A stretch of 64,000 bases of DNA from Bombus terrestris (lineage: Eukaryota > Arthropoda > Insecta > Hymenoptera > Apidae): assembly GCF_910591885.1 (NCBI RefSeq), contig NC_063276.1:1364001-1428000 (forward strand). The letters run 5' to 3'. Shown piece after piece: positions 50,101-62,120 of the stretch. The notes under the pieces were generated by a model. That model saw nothing but the letters and a program-made list of their open reading frames with translations, did no database searches and was not told where the DNA came from. Position 1 is the stretch's first letter, and every line of letters begins with the position of its first letter. Position numbers and translations under genes: made by a program.

Positions 50101-51949
50101 AATAATAATGATCATCTCGCGTGCGAAAATGATCTTCAATTAACAATTAAAACGATTACACTGTTCCAAACAATTTCAATCTGTTTTATCTTCTTATCTA
50201 ATCTGCTCATTTTCTAGCAACTCTTTTCAGAAATCAACGCATCGCGTGCACTCGTTTCAGCCCAATTTTCATTCCCTGTCTTTGTTTCTGTATACGTCTG
50301 TATGCAACATATAAGCAACCATTGTTCGTTGAATTACATCGCAAAATGATTTTAAAAAATTGTCATTATAGTTTAGCGACGATTTTCGTTATATACTGTG
50401 TAGATGGATTATTGATCCAAGTTCTGGTGACTGCGGGGATGTGGCCGTAGGCTGGTCTAACATGCGCATGCCGCATCAAACTCACAAATACAGATTTTTC
50501 TCTTCATCCGCTATTTTCTTTCTACCATTCGCTTCTTCCTACTTTTATTTTCCGTCATAATGAATTTTTCCTTTGGTACCTTGACTCCTTTACGCCCTAT
50601 TTCTTAATCACCGTTTCCTACGGGTTTCTCCGTGTCTTTTCCACGTTCTTGATAATTTTTGATAATCGAATGCTCGAACTGAATTTTACTTCTGTTAATG
50701 AACAATCTTGTCGTTCAATCAACTACATATGACCTGTTTCGTACACGCGAGACATGCATGAAACATTTTACGATGTTACCAACATTTTTCACGCATATGC
50801 ACACACACATATATGTATATATATATTTGTAATTTTTCGTTCCATTGATGAAAATTTGCACGATAGATCAATTTTGCATAAAAATTTCCGTATAAGGAAA
50901 CGGAAAGGCGTTCTGAACTTTCTAGAATAAGTTGAAAATAAATCAGTGACTACGTTTGTCAAATTTTGTAAATAATATTTATACCACGATGTATTAATAA
51001 AATAAAATTAATAAGTAGAAAGTAATTCGTGGCTAAGCGTGTCTTAATCGTGTAAAAGCACGAATTAACCCACGAAGTCGGAGTTCACTCGAATAGTAGG
51101 AAAATGGGTTAGCAATTAAACTATTAATCGCGAAATTTGGAGAACCATAGGACTCCTATCGCTTCTTAAAGGTTGACAACCAACAGTTAATGACGTATAG
51201 AGGTACCATTCGATTTCCTTACTAACCAACGTCCGCTCAAACTCCGCCTAGCAACAAGGGGGACCTGGATAAAGTTGTTGGGTAAGCTTGTCCGATAAAT
51301 CGGAAGGAATACGCACAGCGAAGAAGAACCGTTAGCGCCTGGGTTCATGTGCGGAACTAATACCACGAAATATGTATATGAAATCATAATTGTTATCAGA
51401 ATCTCAACCATACACTTTAAATACTTTAACAACACTCTCTCGTGTATCAACGACATTATGTCCTTTTTATTGATAAAATAATATTCTACATTGACGCTAT
51501 TCTTATCTAGATTAGAACGAAAATAAAAAGGAAGAAAAAAGAATCTAACGCCGCGGAAGCGTTTAATGGAGCGTATTTCGGTTTTTATTTGTTAACTGAT
51601 TTTAAAATTGCTATCAGGGATGCATTTAGACGTTATAAATCCTAAAGATAATTTCTCAACGGACATCGTATCACATTACAATGATTATCGCTTTAATCGA
51701 GTTGTACTTACCTTTTGCGAGACGATTTAAGATGAGATCTTTATGCTGCGTGGTATGAGGCTCTGGAAGCACAACGAGAAGGTAACAACCACTTAGTGGT
51801 GACGGTGGTGGATGCTGTTGTTGAGAGCCTGGTTGCACCGCACTACCGGTCACCGGTATAATCGGAGATACATTCTGTTCAATGTTTGGTGATATTGTAG
51901 TCGTTGCCCCTCCCCCTCCGCCCTCTCCAGTAGGATCCGTGGTACTCAT
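23159..51949 (-). CDS. futsch: Futsch, MAP1B-type microtubule-associated protein
   Basis: Neuronal microtubule-associated protein of the MAP1 family; in Drosophila it organises axonal and synaptic microtubules. The CDS joins complement 51949-51712, 44356-44258, 44121-43949, 43799-43642, 43524-43113, 42982-23515 and 23328-23159 (6,905 aa); every junction is GT-AG with matching phase. The MAP1 N-terminal region has a metallo-beta-lactamase-like fold (YVFPGGQGDAALFGINGFNM) and continues to LFPGSTPQQKIFEGFERLKH. The last exon carries the light-chain C terminus (VTMIPTYDTDTLGYW ... CSAYRLEF), close to vertebrate VTLIPTHDTE. Between them lies about 6 kb-residues of Lys/Glu/Ser/Pro-rich sequence with repeat arrays (separate entries). 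The Drosophila protein is about 5,500 aa, so this one is larger. The start has an acceptor (TGTTTCAG) two bases upstream, so 5' UTR exons exist further right. Confidence 0.96.
26060..26600 (-). repeat. Futsch helical module, copies 3 and 4
   Basis: About residues 5825-6002 of Futsch. Two copies of a roughly 50-residue Ile/Glu-rich module: EEYINKGRKIT...VIEEII...IIETIIMTRKLNRDSVLD and EDYIKQGKKIT...ILEEII...IMEELILKRKLTRESVID. The pattern predicts amphipathic helices. Copies 1 and 2 lie at 38100-38500. Confidence 0.85.
26850..33010 (-). repeat. Futsch SKSPS/SRSPS tandem repeat domain (37- and 42-aa units)
   Basis: About residues 3685-5740: roughly 50 tandem units each with two phospho-site-like cores, DKSKSPS and KSRSPS, separated by PDLKD-type linkers. 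At 28060-29060 near-identical units of 37 aa (111 bp) dominate; at 30700-32700 the unit is 42 aa (126 bp), longer by about five residues around AKEIE. Drosophila Futsch is known for a 37-residue repeat domain, so the shorter unit is probably ancestral. SP motifs suggest proline-directed kinase targets. Confidence 0.95.
33810..33890 (-). repeat. Futsch KSPE mini-repeat
   Basis: Five SPEK-type units of 12 bp coding for consecutive KSPE motifs, like the KSP sites of neurofilament tails. Confidence 0.9.
34890..35815 (-). repeat. Futsch 28-residue tandem array
   Basis: About residues 2750-3058: ten 84-bp units of the type KKDEEVSPKVEKIEDDKK plus a VEKVAPEDLA tail, with one extra partial unit at the N-terminal side. 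A four-unit block (336 bp) is duplicated: the same sequence begins at 35281 and at 35617. Confidence 0.92.
36040..37170 (-). repeat. Futsch PVEKKEEVK array (about 42 copies)
   Basis: About residues 2298-2675: some 42 tandem units of nine residues (27 bp), PVEKKEEVK, varying mainly at the second position (V/I/M/L) and K/E at the fifth; three units have only eight residues. KKEE/KKEI/KKEV motifs are the known basic microtubule-binding repeats of MAP1B, so this is the likely microtubule-binding region. Confidence 0.93.
38100..38500 (-). repeat. Futsch helical module, copies 1 and 2
   Basis: About residues 1855-1988: EELVIKKKKIT...IIEYIT...YIIEEIIIRKGLSKKDVVD, then NEYIKRGKCIT...IVEEIS...RIIQEIIVKKL. 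They align residue by residue with the pair at 26060-26600. Confidence 0.85.
38995..39165 (-). repeat. Futsch VSPPKPVAEA repeat
   Basis: Five 30-bp units coding for VSPPKPVAEA or a close variant. Confidence 0.9.
45036..45066. promoter_or_regulatory. CRE and E-box in futsch intron
   Basis: A full palindromic CRE, TGACGTCA, at 45036-45043 is followed by a palindromic E-box, CACGTG, at 45061-45066, in a GC-rich patch that contrasts with the AT-rich intron. It may be an enhancer or internal promoter; this is motif evidence only. Confidence 0.4.
45660..45687. repeat. Perfect 28-bp AT-rich palindrome
   Basis: The sequence reads identically on both strands over 28 bases (centre AATATT) and is flanked by a short direct repeat AAACATTTATGAAAAA. 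Confidence 0.8.
46218..46270. repeat. Inverted repeat able to form a hairpin
   Basis: Arms of 16 perfectly complementary bases (46225-46240 and 46247-46262) around a 6-base loop, extendable by about 6 bp with one mismatch. Confidence 0.8.
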
Positions 51950-54900
51950 TGCTGAAACAGAGACAAATCAACTAAATTAGATAAGAAGGAAGATTATTCT
52001 TCGCCATTATTAATTACAATTGCTAGACCCGAATAAAGAATTGTTTTTATCGGTAAATGTCTCTTCGAGGAAAGTTTGTCGATTAAACCCGTTGGTCGGA
52101 TAAAATCTCCTATCTGTAATTCGTGGTTTATCTACAAACCGATTGGCTGTCGTTTTCGCTAACAGTTGTCAGATATGATGACATCTGATATATGACATCA
52201 TACTAGAGCTGACCCATACTACTGTTATACTACTTTTACGTTTGGCAGCTATACGATGATTGATGATCGTCGGTTTAACACCATATATATACAATATATA
52301 TACAAACGTAAAAAGCTTTAAATGAAAAAAGAAAGAAAATGCCAAATTGATCGTTGCCAGGTAACTGCAAGGTTGCAATTTGTCCCTCTTTATATATTCG
52401 ATTCTTACAATGATTTTACTTCTACCTGTATTCCCAATTATATACAATTGAAACATGAGCATGCTAATAAAAGCGTTTTCGCACAAAGTATGATCACTTT
52501 AAAGATTTTGTTCATTTAACAGAAATTATTTCACTACGCGAGAAGAAAGAGAATAAAAATGCGATCGAGATATCCATCGAGATTCGTGCAAACGTGAATG
52601 CACATTTTAGAACGAAATCTTACCGAGGCAACAAAATTTCGAAGAGATTTTATGAAAAGGTCACCGCGTCGTCACACCGCAATTTCATGCGGACAGTGTT
52701 GGCGTTAAGTATTGCGCAGGATTTGCACGACCCTTTTCCTGAAAAGCGGTAGGGCTATGTCCTATCGCCGAATGCGCAGGATCCGAGCTTCTCCGTACAA
52801 CATTAGATCATTGATCCAAATTCGGGCTAGCTAACTACAAAACAGGGCATTAAACACCTATTCTTAATGATGAATTTTAATAAAAAGAAATTCTATTTCT
52901 TCGAAAAATAGCGAGAATTAAAAGGCTTCGTAAATTCGGAAAATCACGGACTGGACTTAAAACACCGGTGACTAATGATAAAAATGATAACATTTTTCAT
53001 TTGTCGTTATTGATACATTTCGTAGAAAAAAATAAAGAAAAAATAAAACACCTCGTGTCATGTTGTCATTCCCCGCACAATATACAACACTTTACTCCAC
53101 GACATTGGTATAAGAGTGTCAACCGGACGAGCGACTATCGGCACTGCAGTCTACCCCTTAGTAACAACCCCTCCCGCAATCCACCTAGCCGGCCGATAAA
53201 ATCTATACATAGTTCACCAGAATGTTATTAAAAGTTTCGTGAAATTCAAATCTCTACCGTTCTCGTTTATCAACTAATTAACGCTCACGCCGAGAATCTT
53301 CTAATAATATGTTTTACCAGCTTACCTCGTTACGTGACACGATTATCCAGTTTTAATTGTTCGATCTTTCGATATATGTACAATCCAGGAACGGTATTCT
53401 TTCCACGTAGAAAACAACGTGAATAATATCCGTCAGAGAAGCAATCGAAAACAGTCTGTTATCTTAACAGGCTACTTCTTCGTGCGAACGCTTTAATTTC
53501 TCCGTTTCTTTCGTATTCGATGTTGCGTTTAAAGACCGAGAGAGATAGAGAGAGAGAGAAAGAGAGAAAGATAGAAAGAAAGAGATAGAGAAAAGAGAAA
53601 GGGAGAGATAGGTTAGCAAAAGAGGGGCAAATGGAGAGCGACAGGAGACCGAGTAGTTCGCGAATACGGTGGCAAAGAGGGTGGCGTGAGAGAACCGTTG
53701 TAGGACACAGCGACACTAAACGTAGATCGGAACGAATACGAGATGATGACTGTCCCTTCTTTATCTAGGGACCGGGTTAACAACGATTCCGTCGTTTCCG
53801 AGTTTCTTTACTACGAATTCACGAAATGTCTCTTCTCTCTGTCTGTTTCGATCAAACGATATTTCAAACTCGAATTGACTCGGCAGCAACTCTCGCGTTG
53901 CGGGCTGCCGGCTCTCTAACAGACTGCGATACCCTTTGCCGCTACCATGCAAAGACACCCCCTCTCCAAGGATCGTTCCGGTATCCCCACTAGCGATGCG
54001 CACTGGCTCGGTTGCTTTAGGTTCGCGCAGTTCAGACTGCCCGTAACGTCTAGTCATTCGGTTTTCACCGACATACACACGGACACAACATCTCCACGGC
54101 ATCGGAAACGTCGCAATGTAGGCCCATTTAGGTGTATAACGGGGACCATGTTATATACATGCACAGACTTTGTATTACATACTCGAATAGCCAGGGGTAC
54201 GACATCGTACCACTTTAGTTACACGTTTGCACGTGTGCGTGGCCATATGTGTATATCTGTATGTGTGTGACTGACTGACACGACCGGCAAGCCGGCCGGC
54301 ACGACGTCGGAAAATGCCGGTACCGAGGGAAAGGACTCCAGCACCGGAAAACAGAGAAAACTGGGAAAGTATCACCGAGACTTGGAGGTCAACGTTGGTC
54401 ATACTCTGCAGTACCGGGTGCGGTTATTTAAGGGAAAATGTTACGTGGTAAAATAATGACTGGCTAAGAAGCACGCGATACATATGTCTGCCATTGCGCC
54501 GGCCGGCATGCCGTGGGAAATTAAGGAACCGTTTCTCATTCGTTATTTACGTTCGTGGCAATAATTACGTCGAAACGCTTGTTAAAATGAGTAACGATGA
54601 TTAGAAGTACGATGAATATTCAGAGTTCGTATTTTATTCTTTAAAATGTTGACATGTATTGAGGTTTTTGAATATATTACTTCCTCAAACTATCAGTGGG
54701 AAATTATTGTTACCACGCTTAAGTCTCACGCAACTTTAGGCATAATATTGACCTTTATTCTTGTTAGAAGATATTCAAATTAAACTAGATACTGCATCTG
54801 TGAAATTGGCACATCTTCTCCAGCATGTAATTACTATCTATGACTGCAATTTATACTTATTCATTCTCTAAAATAAACATATAATGATGCCAAAATAAGT

Positions 54901-57900
54901 ATAACATGTCACGTCTGATGAGTGGGCCACATACGTAGGTATACTATTTGTCGCACTGCAGGGAGGATCTGTTCCCGTAATTCTTATCGTTTTACTTCAT
55001 CGTCCATTCTATATCACTAATACCATTCTCTAACTTTTTTCTCGATACTTTTTTCGAACAAAGCATAGGGCTTAAAATAGTTAAAATTCTTTCACTATAT
55101 ATGTACATTTATTTCCATTTTCTAGTAATTTTTTATTGAAGATGAAGTAACAGATTTCCATAGATGAGACAAATAATCGTTTCGATATAAAATGGAAAAA
55201 TGCTCGATTGAACATTCAGATAAAGCCCCCAAAAATATATTTTTAAAAATAAGAAATATTTTACGAGCAGTTGTGTTATCAATTACGTAATGAAGCCGCT
55301 TCAGAGATATATGTGTATGAATGCATATAGCTACAACTGCAGATGTGACCTCTGTTGTTTGGTCAGTTAAATTTATTTGGTTGACAAACTTATAAAAATT
55401 CGTAAATTTCCTAATAATTGAAACATGTATAATTATTTGACAATATTTCTAATTTTATTGGTTTGTAGATAAATAATTATTTATATTTATTGTTCGGTAA
55501 TTTTGAATCTACTAAAACGAGAAAGATCATAAAGAAAAGGAATAATGTAATCAATTAAAATGTTTGTTGATCGCGGGGTCGATATATCGATTCGTTGGCC
55601 GTCTTCGATTGCCGCATTGCATCTCACAATCTTCAACCCTGTATCTATGAAATATCGTACCCGATTGATGGTATATTTCTCTTCCAATTTTTTCAAAAAC
55701 ATCAATATTTCATAATTATCTATATCCTTTCTATCTATTCAAATTTGTCTCGTTCTGGTTCTAATTAAGGAATATTTATCTATTAATTTTTTACTATTCT
55801 TTTTCTTCGCATTACTGAATATACAACTATAAAAAGTATATTATATACACGCACACATGCACCTATAATACATAAATACAAAATATAACGTGTATATTCC
55901 ATTTGTAAAAAAAAAATAGTTGCACAATGTGTTATTAAGAAGAATTATATATGATATATTTAGTATTTCAAAGTAATAGTAGAACGTTGTTATTTTCTCT
56001 TCTCATTAACTGCCCCTAATTTTCATACTATTTTCACGTCAAAATATAATTTCGAATAAGATTCGAAGGTGATCAGGGTACAAGTCAGAAGTTTTACAGT
56101 GCTGGCCATAGTGCGCGGCGCTAGTATTGAGCGGCATCCCTTACTAACCGTGTTGAGAATATCAGAAACCAAAATATAGCATCTCTTCAAGTCGGATACT
56201 GTCTCTTGTCGTAATGACGATGCGCTCTACGTTCCGCACTTATTCTACGTCCCACCATGTCAGTGACGTAGGTAAATGCGTTCACACGCGAGACATCGCG
56301 ACGACACATGTGACGTTTCGACGCGCATGAAACGTAGATACGATTCAATTTACGATATCTACTCTAACGACATAGATATATGTAAATCAATTAAAATTAT
56401 TTCTCCTTCCACTCTTCAAATCGTTCGTATTTGACAAACATAATATCTAAAAAATTTTTCTAAATGAAAGTGTTTCATGATATATCGGACTACAAATGCA
56501 ATTTAATCTGAACATATGTATCAAAGAATCAGCAATTTAGTGGGGTAGAATAACGAAAAAGTAAAGAACGTACGTTTGAAAGTACCATCGCGTATTGAGA
56601 TGCATACGTAAAATTTCTACTCGATTCTACAGTAATTAAAATACTAATTAAAGAGTCCGTGACTAAAAACCTGGCGAAGCGTATTAAACCACTAATCTGC
56701 TTCGTTCAGAAACCGTTCAGTAATACGAAGATATATATACATGCGCTTCTGCTTATTAATCGCAGGTACCTTAGCATTTGCATCAGCATCATTATTACAT
56801 CGTTCGAATTATTTTACACTTGGCATCTTCTACATTACAGTCTGTAACACGGTATATTCAGCAGCTATAACGTCGATGGCCTCCTTTTAAAGATTTCAAA
56901 TTTTTCTCCTGCGATAAAGCACGTCTACCTCTTGTATCGTCTGCATAAGAAACATTAATAGATTCCTACTTTAACTTCCTACTTCTTGCGTTCTGCTAAA
57001 ATCGAACAAAAGTGCCAACTTACTGCCATTAAGATATTACGACGCTTTCTTTATACTCTCCGATACAATTATAATTACATTTTTCGTATGCCGATTAAAG
57101 ATTAACGACTAGTAATTGGCACAATTACATAACTGGCTTCGTTCTCGTTATACAAAAGTGTTGGACGGTTTACAAAAAGTAATTACCATTGTTTAGCAAT
57201 GTCTGTCAATATTATTTAAAAATATATGAGAAAAATAAGTGATCCCAAAAGCGCAAGTTTAGCCAAGACAGCAGGGCTGGGCGTTCACGAGGCGCCACGA
57301 CGACGGCGTCTCATCGATCTGACTAGCCGAATACCGCAGCCACTTACAATATACACAGAGCGTATACCAATGCCATAGAAAATCCACGTATCTGCAGAGA
57401 AAACTGCCAACTACTGCAAACAGTACGCTTGTGCCATCATAACGTTTTTAATCGTCCACTTGTCTCATTTCCTACTTGACAAATTTATTGTCTTTCATAT
57501 AGAGATAAGTTACTACTTTTATAAAAACTACACACTAATATTCTCATTCTTCTCCCGTTTTACATTTTCCTTTTCTTTCCATAAATGTTCCGTTTAGCAA
57601 CACTGAAGCACATAACATATAATAAAAGTGTAAATATTCCAATAATTTATCAGATATACATAATGAACTAGGAGAAAGGCACAAACATGAAAAAACGACT
57701 GTAAAATACTGAATACCTGCATTTTATTGAAATAAATTTCTCTTTCATAATCTCCACGATGATGATAATATAATATTATCTGTGCTGAACAGTTAACAAA
57801 CGAAATAGAGCAAACACAGGAAATTAAAAATTACCAAAGCAAATACAATTAAACGAATTAAACAAAAAGAAAGAAAAACATACATCTCCTCAATCAATTT

Positions 57901-58323
57901 CAAATGATTTATTACAGAGACAAAAATTAAATATATTGTGCATTTAAAAAATGTCATAAATCTTTTTCATGCTTCCAACGATTGAAAAATATTCTACAGG
58001 GACTTAAAATTTTGAACAATCTTTTCTAAGTAATCAATATATCAAATGATTAATAGTTCTATAGCGTTTTCCTCTTGTTTTTCGACGAACACAATGCCAT
58101 CTTGTGCTTAACCGTAAGTATCAGCTAGTGCAATCATATGATTGTTCACCAGTCGAACCGCTCGTGTATTGTATAAATGTTAGACGTGAAATAGTGTTTT
58201 TAATTATTTAATAATATTATAATTGTACAGCGTCTTAAATACGAACGAATTAAGAATAAAACCGCACGATAGATTTGTATCCATTTTCCTGTACCGTGAC
58301 AAAATCATATAGATCTCACGAAA
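51950..58323. other. futsch 5' region and intergenic DNA before heme oxygenase
   Basis: No coding exon is recognised. The acceptor at the futsch ATG requires a non-coding 5' exon here; minus-strand donors that could end it lie at about 52624 (CTCG|GTAAGA) and 53328 (GAG|GTAAGC). The patches at 52.66-52.80, 53.6-54.1 and 54.28-54.54 kb are GC-richer than the surroundings and are the likeliest promoter areas. Confidence 0.45.
53530..53615. repeat. GA-rich microsatellite
   Basis: GAGAGA, GAAAGA and GATAGA units over about 85 bases. GA tracts are common in insect promoters, and this one is near the likely futsch start region. Confidence 0.85.
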
Positions 58324-59543
58324 ATGACAAGCAAAGATGAAGAGACATTTTGTAAAAAAATGCAAAAAGCCACTAGAGAAATTCATTCAATTAGTGACGC
58401 ATTAGTAAATGCAAAATTAGCGTTTGGTAAAGCACAATCCTTTTAATTAACGTATCAGTGAAATTTAAATTTTCATTTTTTCATATAGGTTAATAGAAAT
58501 GACATATTTCAATATAACATCTATCTAAATTTTTATATTTTCTTTAATTTAATGTTCATATTTGACATATAATATAATATAACAATAAATCCTATATGAA
58601 TTCTATTAAGCAATGCAATGAATATTTATTCTAAGATCATTGTGCAATAAACCAATGATAGATTACATAAAACTTAAAATCAAATGATATCAAATTAAAA
58701 ATGACAAATATCATTGATTTTAAATAGGTTTTCTTGAAGATTCTGTATGGGCTGATGGTCTTTTGGTTTTCTATGAAATTTTTCGATATTTGGAACTTGC
58801 TACGATCAGGTGCAAACATACAGAAGTAGGATCACTTTTACAGGACGAACTTCGTCGTACCGAGGCGTTTGAACATGATCTTGAATTTTATTTGGGGAAA
58901 GAATGGACAAAAAATTACAGTCCTAGGTAAATTCTTTTATACTATATTTATATTTCTACGTACATACGTACTTTCAAAAAAGGTTAATATGTAATTAATT
59001 TACTATCGGTCGCCGAAAATATTTAAAGAGATTCGTGAATCATTTACAAAATCGATAGACCCTGGATTTAAAATTTGATGTATATTTAATACCTTTTCCA
59101 GGGATAGTGTTACTAAATATTTGAACCATTTAAAAGAAATCGAAAATACGGAACCTATTTTACTGATTGCATACATTTATCATCTGTACATGGGTCTTCT
59201 AAGTGGTGGGATAATTTTGCGCAAAAAAAGACAAGTTATGCAAAAAATTTGGCCATTTAAAGGATCTCGAACGATTGTTAATAATATTACAGATTTTGGA
59301 AACAGTAATATTTATGAACTTAAACGTAATATGCGCGATACTATGAACAATATCGCAGAAACGTTGGACGAAGATACAAAAAATAAACTTATTGAAGAAA
59401 GTAAAACTGTGTTTGCATTAAATAATGAGATTATAAGAAGTATAGAAGGTACAAGCACTGTCCTTATGAAAAAAACGATGTATTTTGTTATCCCTATTAT
59501 GATATTTCTTTTAGCCTTTTTTATATCTTTGAAAAAAGTATGA
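58324..59543 (+). CDS. Ho: Heme oxygenase
   Basis: Cleaves heme to biliverdin, CO and ferrous iron at the ER membrane, with electrons from cytochrome P450 reductase. The CDS joins 58324-58426, 58728-58926 and 59102-59543 (247 aa), in phase. The proximal heme ligand is His21 in ATREIHSISDALVNAKL, which aligns with the ATKEVH segment of human HO-1. The distal helix is AYIYHLYMGLLSGG (residues 124-137). A C-terminal membrane anchor occupies about residues 227-243 and is followed by a short basic end (LKKV). In the distal motif Leu133 stands where human HO-1 has Asp140 of GDLSGG. The gene is convergent with Dcp2, and its 3' end is under 700 bases from the Dcp2 stop. Confidence 0.95.
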
Positions 59544-60238
59544 TAAATATATATCCGTTTTAAACGTAGATTTTATTTTATTTATATAAGAATAGCTTTT
59601 AAGTTTGATTTAGATATATCTCTTATTAAACATGCGTTCAACACATGTACATATAAATACTCAACTATGGTGAAACAATCTAGTTATAAAATAAAAGAAA
59701 TTAAATACCCTCTGTTGATCTTTCAGAGATCATTTCATAATTTACTCATTTAAATTAAAGCGAAATATACAAGATATTTTCTTACATAAAAAATAAGTAC
59801 CTATCAAGTGAAAGTAAACACATGTATATGTATATTATTTCGTTGATTTCATCACATATCTAAGCGTATTTTTATCGTACTTTTATTTAATATTCTGTTG
59901 CATTTCATTATAGTAGTAGGTTGGATATATAATAACAAACAAATATAATAACAAAAAAGTACTTAAATATCTAATAATTAAAAACTAGTGATGTATATAC
60001 CTTGTACTCTGTTATAATATCTGACGAAATCGTTTGAACACCAAAACTAATATGCTGAGAAACATTTGTGATCTCAAACAAATGTTTAAAATCATATTTA
60101 ATTATAAATCTTTGTACACTTTATCATCATTTAAACTTATATAAATATTCTAAAAATGTATGCACAAAAAATGTACAACCATCGCGATATAACCCTGCTG
60201 AGTATGACTATGTCTTCTAAAACCATTTTAAAATAATT
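59544..60238. other. Convergent 3' intergenic region Ho / Dcp2
   Basis: AT-rich 3' UTR sequence of both genes; no other feature seen. Confidence 0.5.
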
Positions 60239-62120
60239 TTATAAACAATCAAGTATTGCTTGTTTGTCAAATTTAAAGTTTGCCCAAGTCATTGAATAAT
60301 ATTCCATAGAATGGTTTTGGGCTTTCACGTGATCTATTGGGAAGAAACGCGATGCACTGTTGTTCATTAGCACAAACGGAGAAGGTATAGTTTTTAAATC
60401 TGCTTGCAATTTAATTGCTGCTTTGCCAAATAATAAAGATTTCAAATTTCCATCGGGAAATTCTGCATTCCGAAATTCTCTGGATATTTGATCTGTAAAT
60501 CAATAAAATTCTTCATTATATTACACAATCTCTTAAGCTTACAACTAGCGCCAATTACAATATTAAGCACCAAACCTTTCGGTTCCATAGTTAGAACTTT
60601 AGCTTGAGCTTTGTAACTAAATTCGTTGCATTTTACAGACTGGATAGCTGGATCCATTAAAAATGAATATGATTGTTGATTTTGTGGACTATCGGTTAAT
60701 TGTTTGGCGAGTATGGCTGACGTTTCATCTTCATTCTGATCCCCGAATAGATTACGTTTGATCGCTGCTTTGGGCATAACGTTTTTACAATCATGTGTGC
60801 TACGTCGATTCCTTGCTGGTGAAGTATTACATTGTCGAAAGTTTTTAACGTCTTTGAAGCTCGGGATATCGTTCTAGAAATAATTTACAGTTACATTAAA
60901 ATTATTTTCAAAGACATTAACAGAAATAGGCGATTAAGCAACAGATAATTCAATTACCTGAACAGAATGAGGAAGTAATTGCCGTTTATTCTTTGGAACA
61001 GTGTCAACATCACCCAGAGATTTGTGTCTGTGTCTTCGTATAGTGTTTGCATTTTTCTCACGTAAATGTTTCTCTTGTATCCAACGTCTCATTCTCCTAT
61101 TTGAAAATTATAATAACAAAATAGAAGTTTTGAAGCACATCTTCATTTTATTATTTATTCTTTATTCTTTTCTAACATCTAAACTAATTGCTTTTTTAAC
61201 AATATTGTATATATGAACAAGGACATGACATCATGATATAAAGGATAATAGATAATAATGTATACATCATGTCAAAATAACTTTTATCTTTTAGGCTTTC
61301 GAAATAATTTATTACCTTACAAAAGGTATAACCATGAAAAATGCATTTGGACCAACTCCTGTTTTTACTTTTGGGGTCATGTCTTTCTTGTTATTAGGTA
61401 AATCAGCGAGAGAGAACCATTCTACATTTTTTATTTCTTTCCTTGTTTTTGGTTGAAATTTCGTATCTTTTTGTACACCGCATATTATGTACAATCTTAC
61501 CAATTGCTCATTTATTACCGATTCAATGTATTCATTTTCATCTATTAAATTTGAAATATCAAAACCAGTTTCTTCCAAAACTTCTCGAACAGCACAACGA
61601 GATGGATCTTCATCCTCATTAACTTTGCCTTTAGGAAAACTCCAACTACTTTTTGCCCAATAACTTTGAACAAGTAACACTTTAGTTAAATCTTCGTTCA
61701 ATACAATCGCTCCAAAGGTTGGAACATTTTGTTTATAATCACGCCATTGTTCAAGAATACTATCTATGTTAGCTACATGAGGTTTTAGAAACGGTATATG
61801 AAAAAAAATGTGCGTGGCAAATTCTCTCATGCTACATGGTCTCAACTTTGGATTTTCATCTGTACAATAAAAATCCAAATAAAACCAATGAGCTAGTTCG
61901 ATTTGAAAACATATTCGAACTAAATCTTTCCTCTCTTCTTCAGGTACGTTGATAATAAATCGACTGAAAATATCAAAATCCCAAAATACTTTCAATACAG
62001 GATGAAACAATGTGAACGGAATTAAATAATGGTATGAAAAAATGTTTTTTGTGAATTAAGTGTAAAAATTAACCTGCTTAAATCGTCGAGTATGTCGGAT
62101 GGTACTGAATGATCCACCAT
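60239..62120 (-). CDS. Dcp2: mRNA decapping enzyme 2
   Basis: Nudix hydrolase that removes the m7GDP cap to start 5'-3' mRNA decay, working with Dcp1 in P-bodies. The CDS joins complement 62120-62074, 61963-61316, 61096-60958, 60873-60543 and 60492-60239 (472 aa); all phases agree. Exon 1 encodes MVDHSVPSDILDDLS, typical of the family start. The helical N-terminal regulatory domain (IINVPEEERKDLVRICFQIE) precedes the Nudix domain. The Nudix box is intact at residues 128-150, with Gly128, Glu134 and REVLEETGF at 142-150 including the metal-binding Glu146 and Glu147. Box B follows, leading into PFVRRMRRW. The C terminus holds a conserved-looking WANFKFDKQAIL segment. The last intron is only 50 bases. 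Confidence 0.95.

Larger units (their letters stand above)
44357..51711 (-). other. futsch: First coding intron of futsch (7.4 kb)
   Basis: Bounded by a GTAAGT donor (51711) and a TTTCAG acceptor (44357). No nested gene is supported in either strand. It contains a GC-richer patch with a CRE and an E-box near 45.04-45.12 kb, a perfect 28-bp palindrome at 45660, a hairpin-forming inverted repeat at 46218-46270, and an alternating purine-pyrimidine run near 50.81 kb. Confidence 0.8.

Noticed and set aside
51187..51456. Minus-strand frame of 89 codons with a hydrophobic stretch
   Set aside because: Lies in the futsch intron, has no recognisable domain or splice context.
61964..62010. Upstream extension of the Dcp2 Nudix exon beginning MFHPVLKVF
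   Set aside because: This is intron read-through; the family N terminus is supplied by the exon at 62074-62120 with matching phase.
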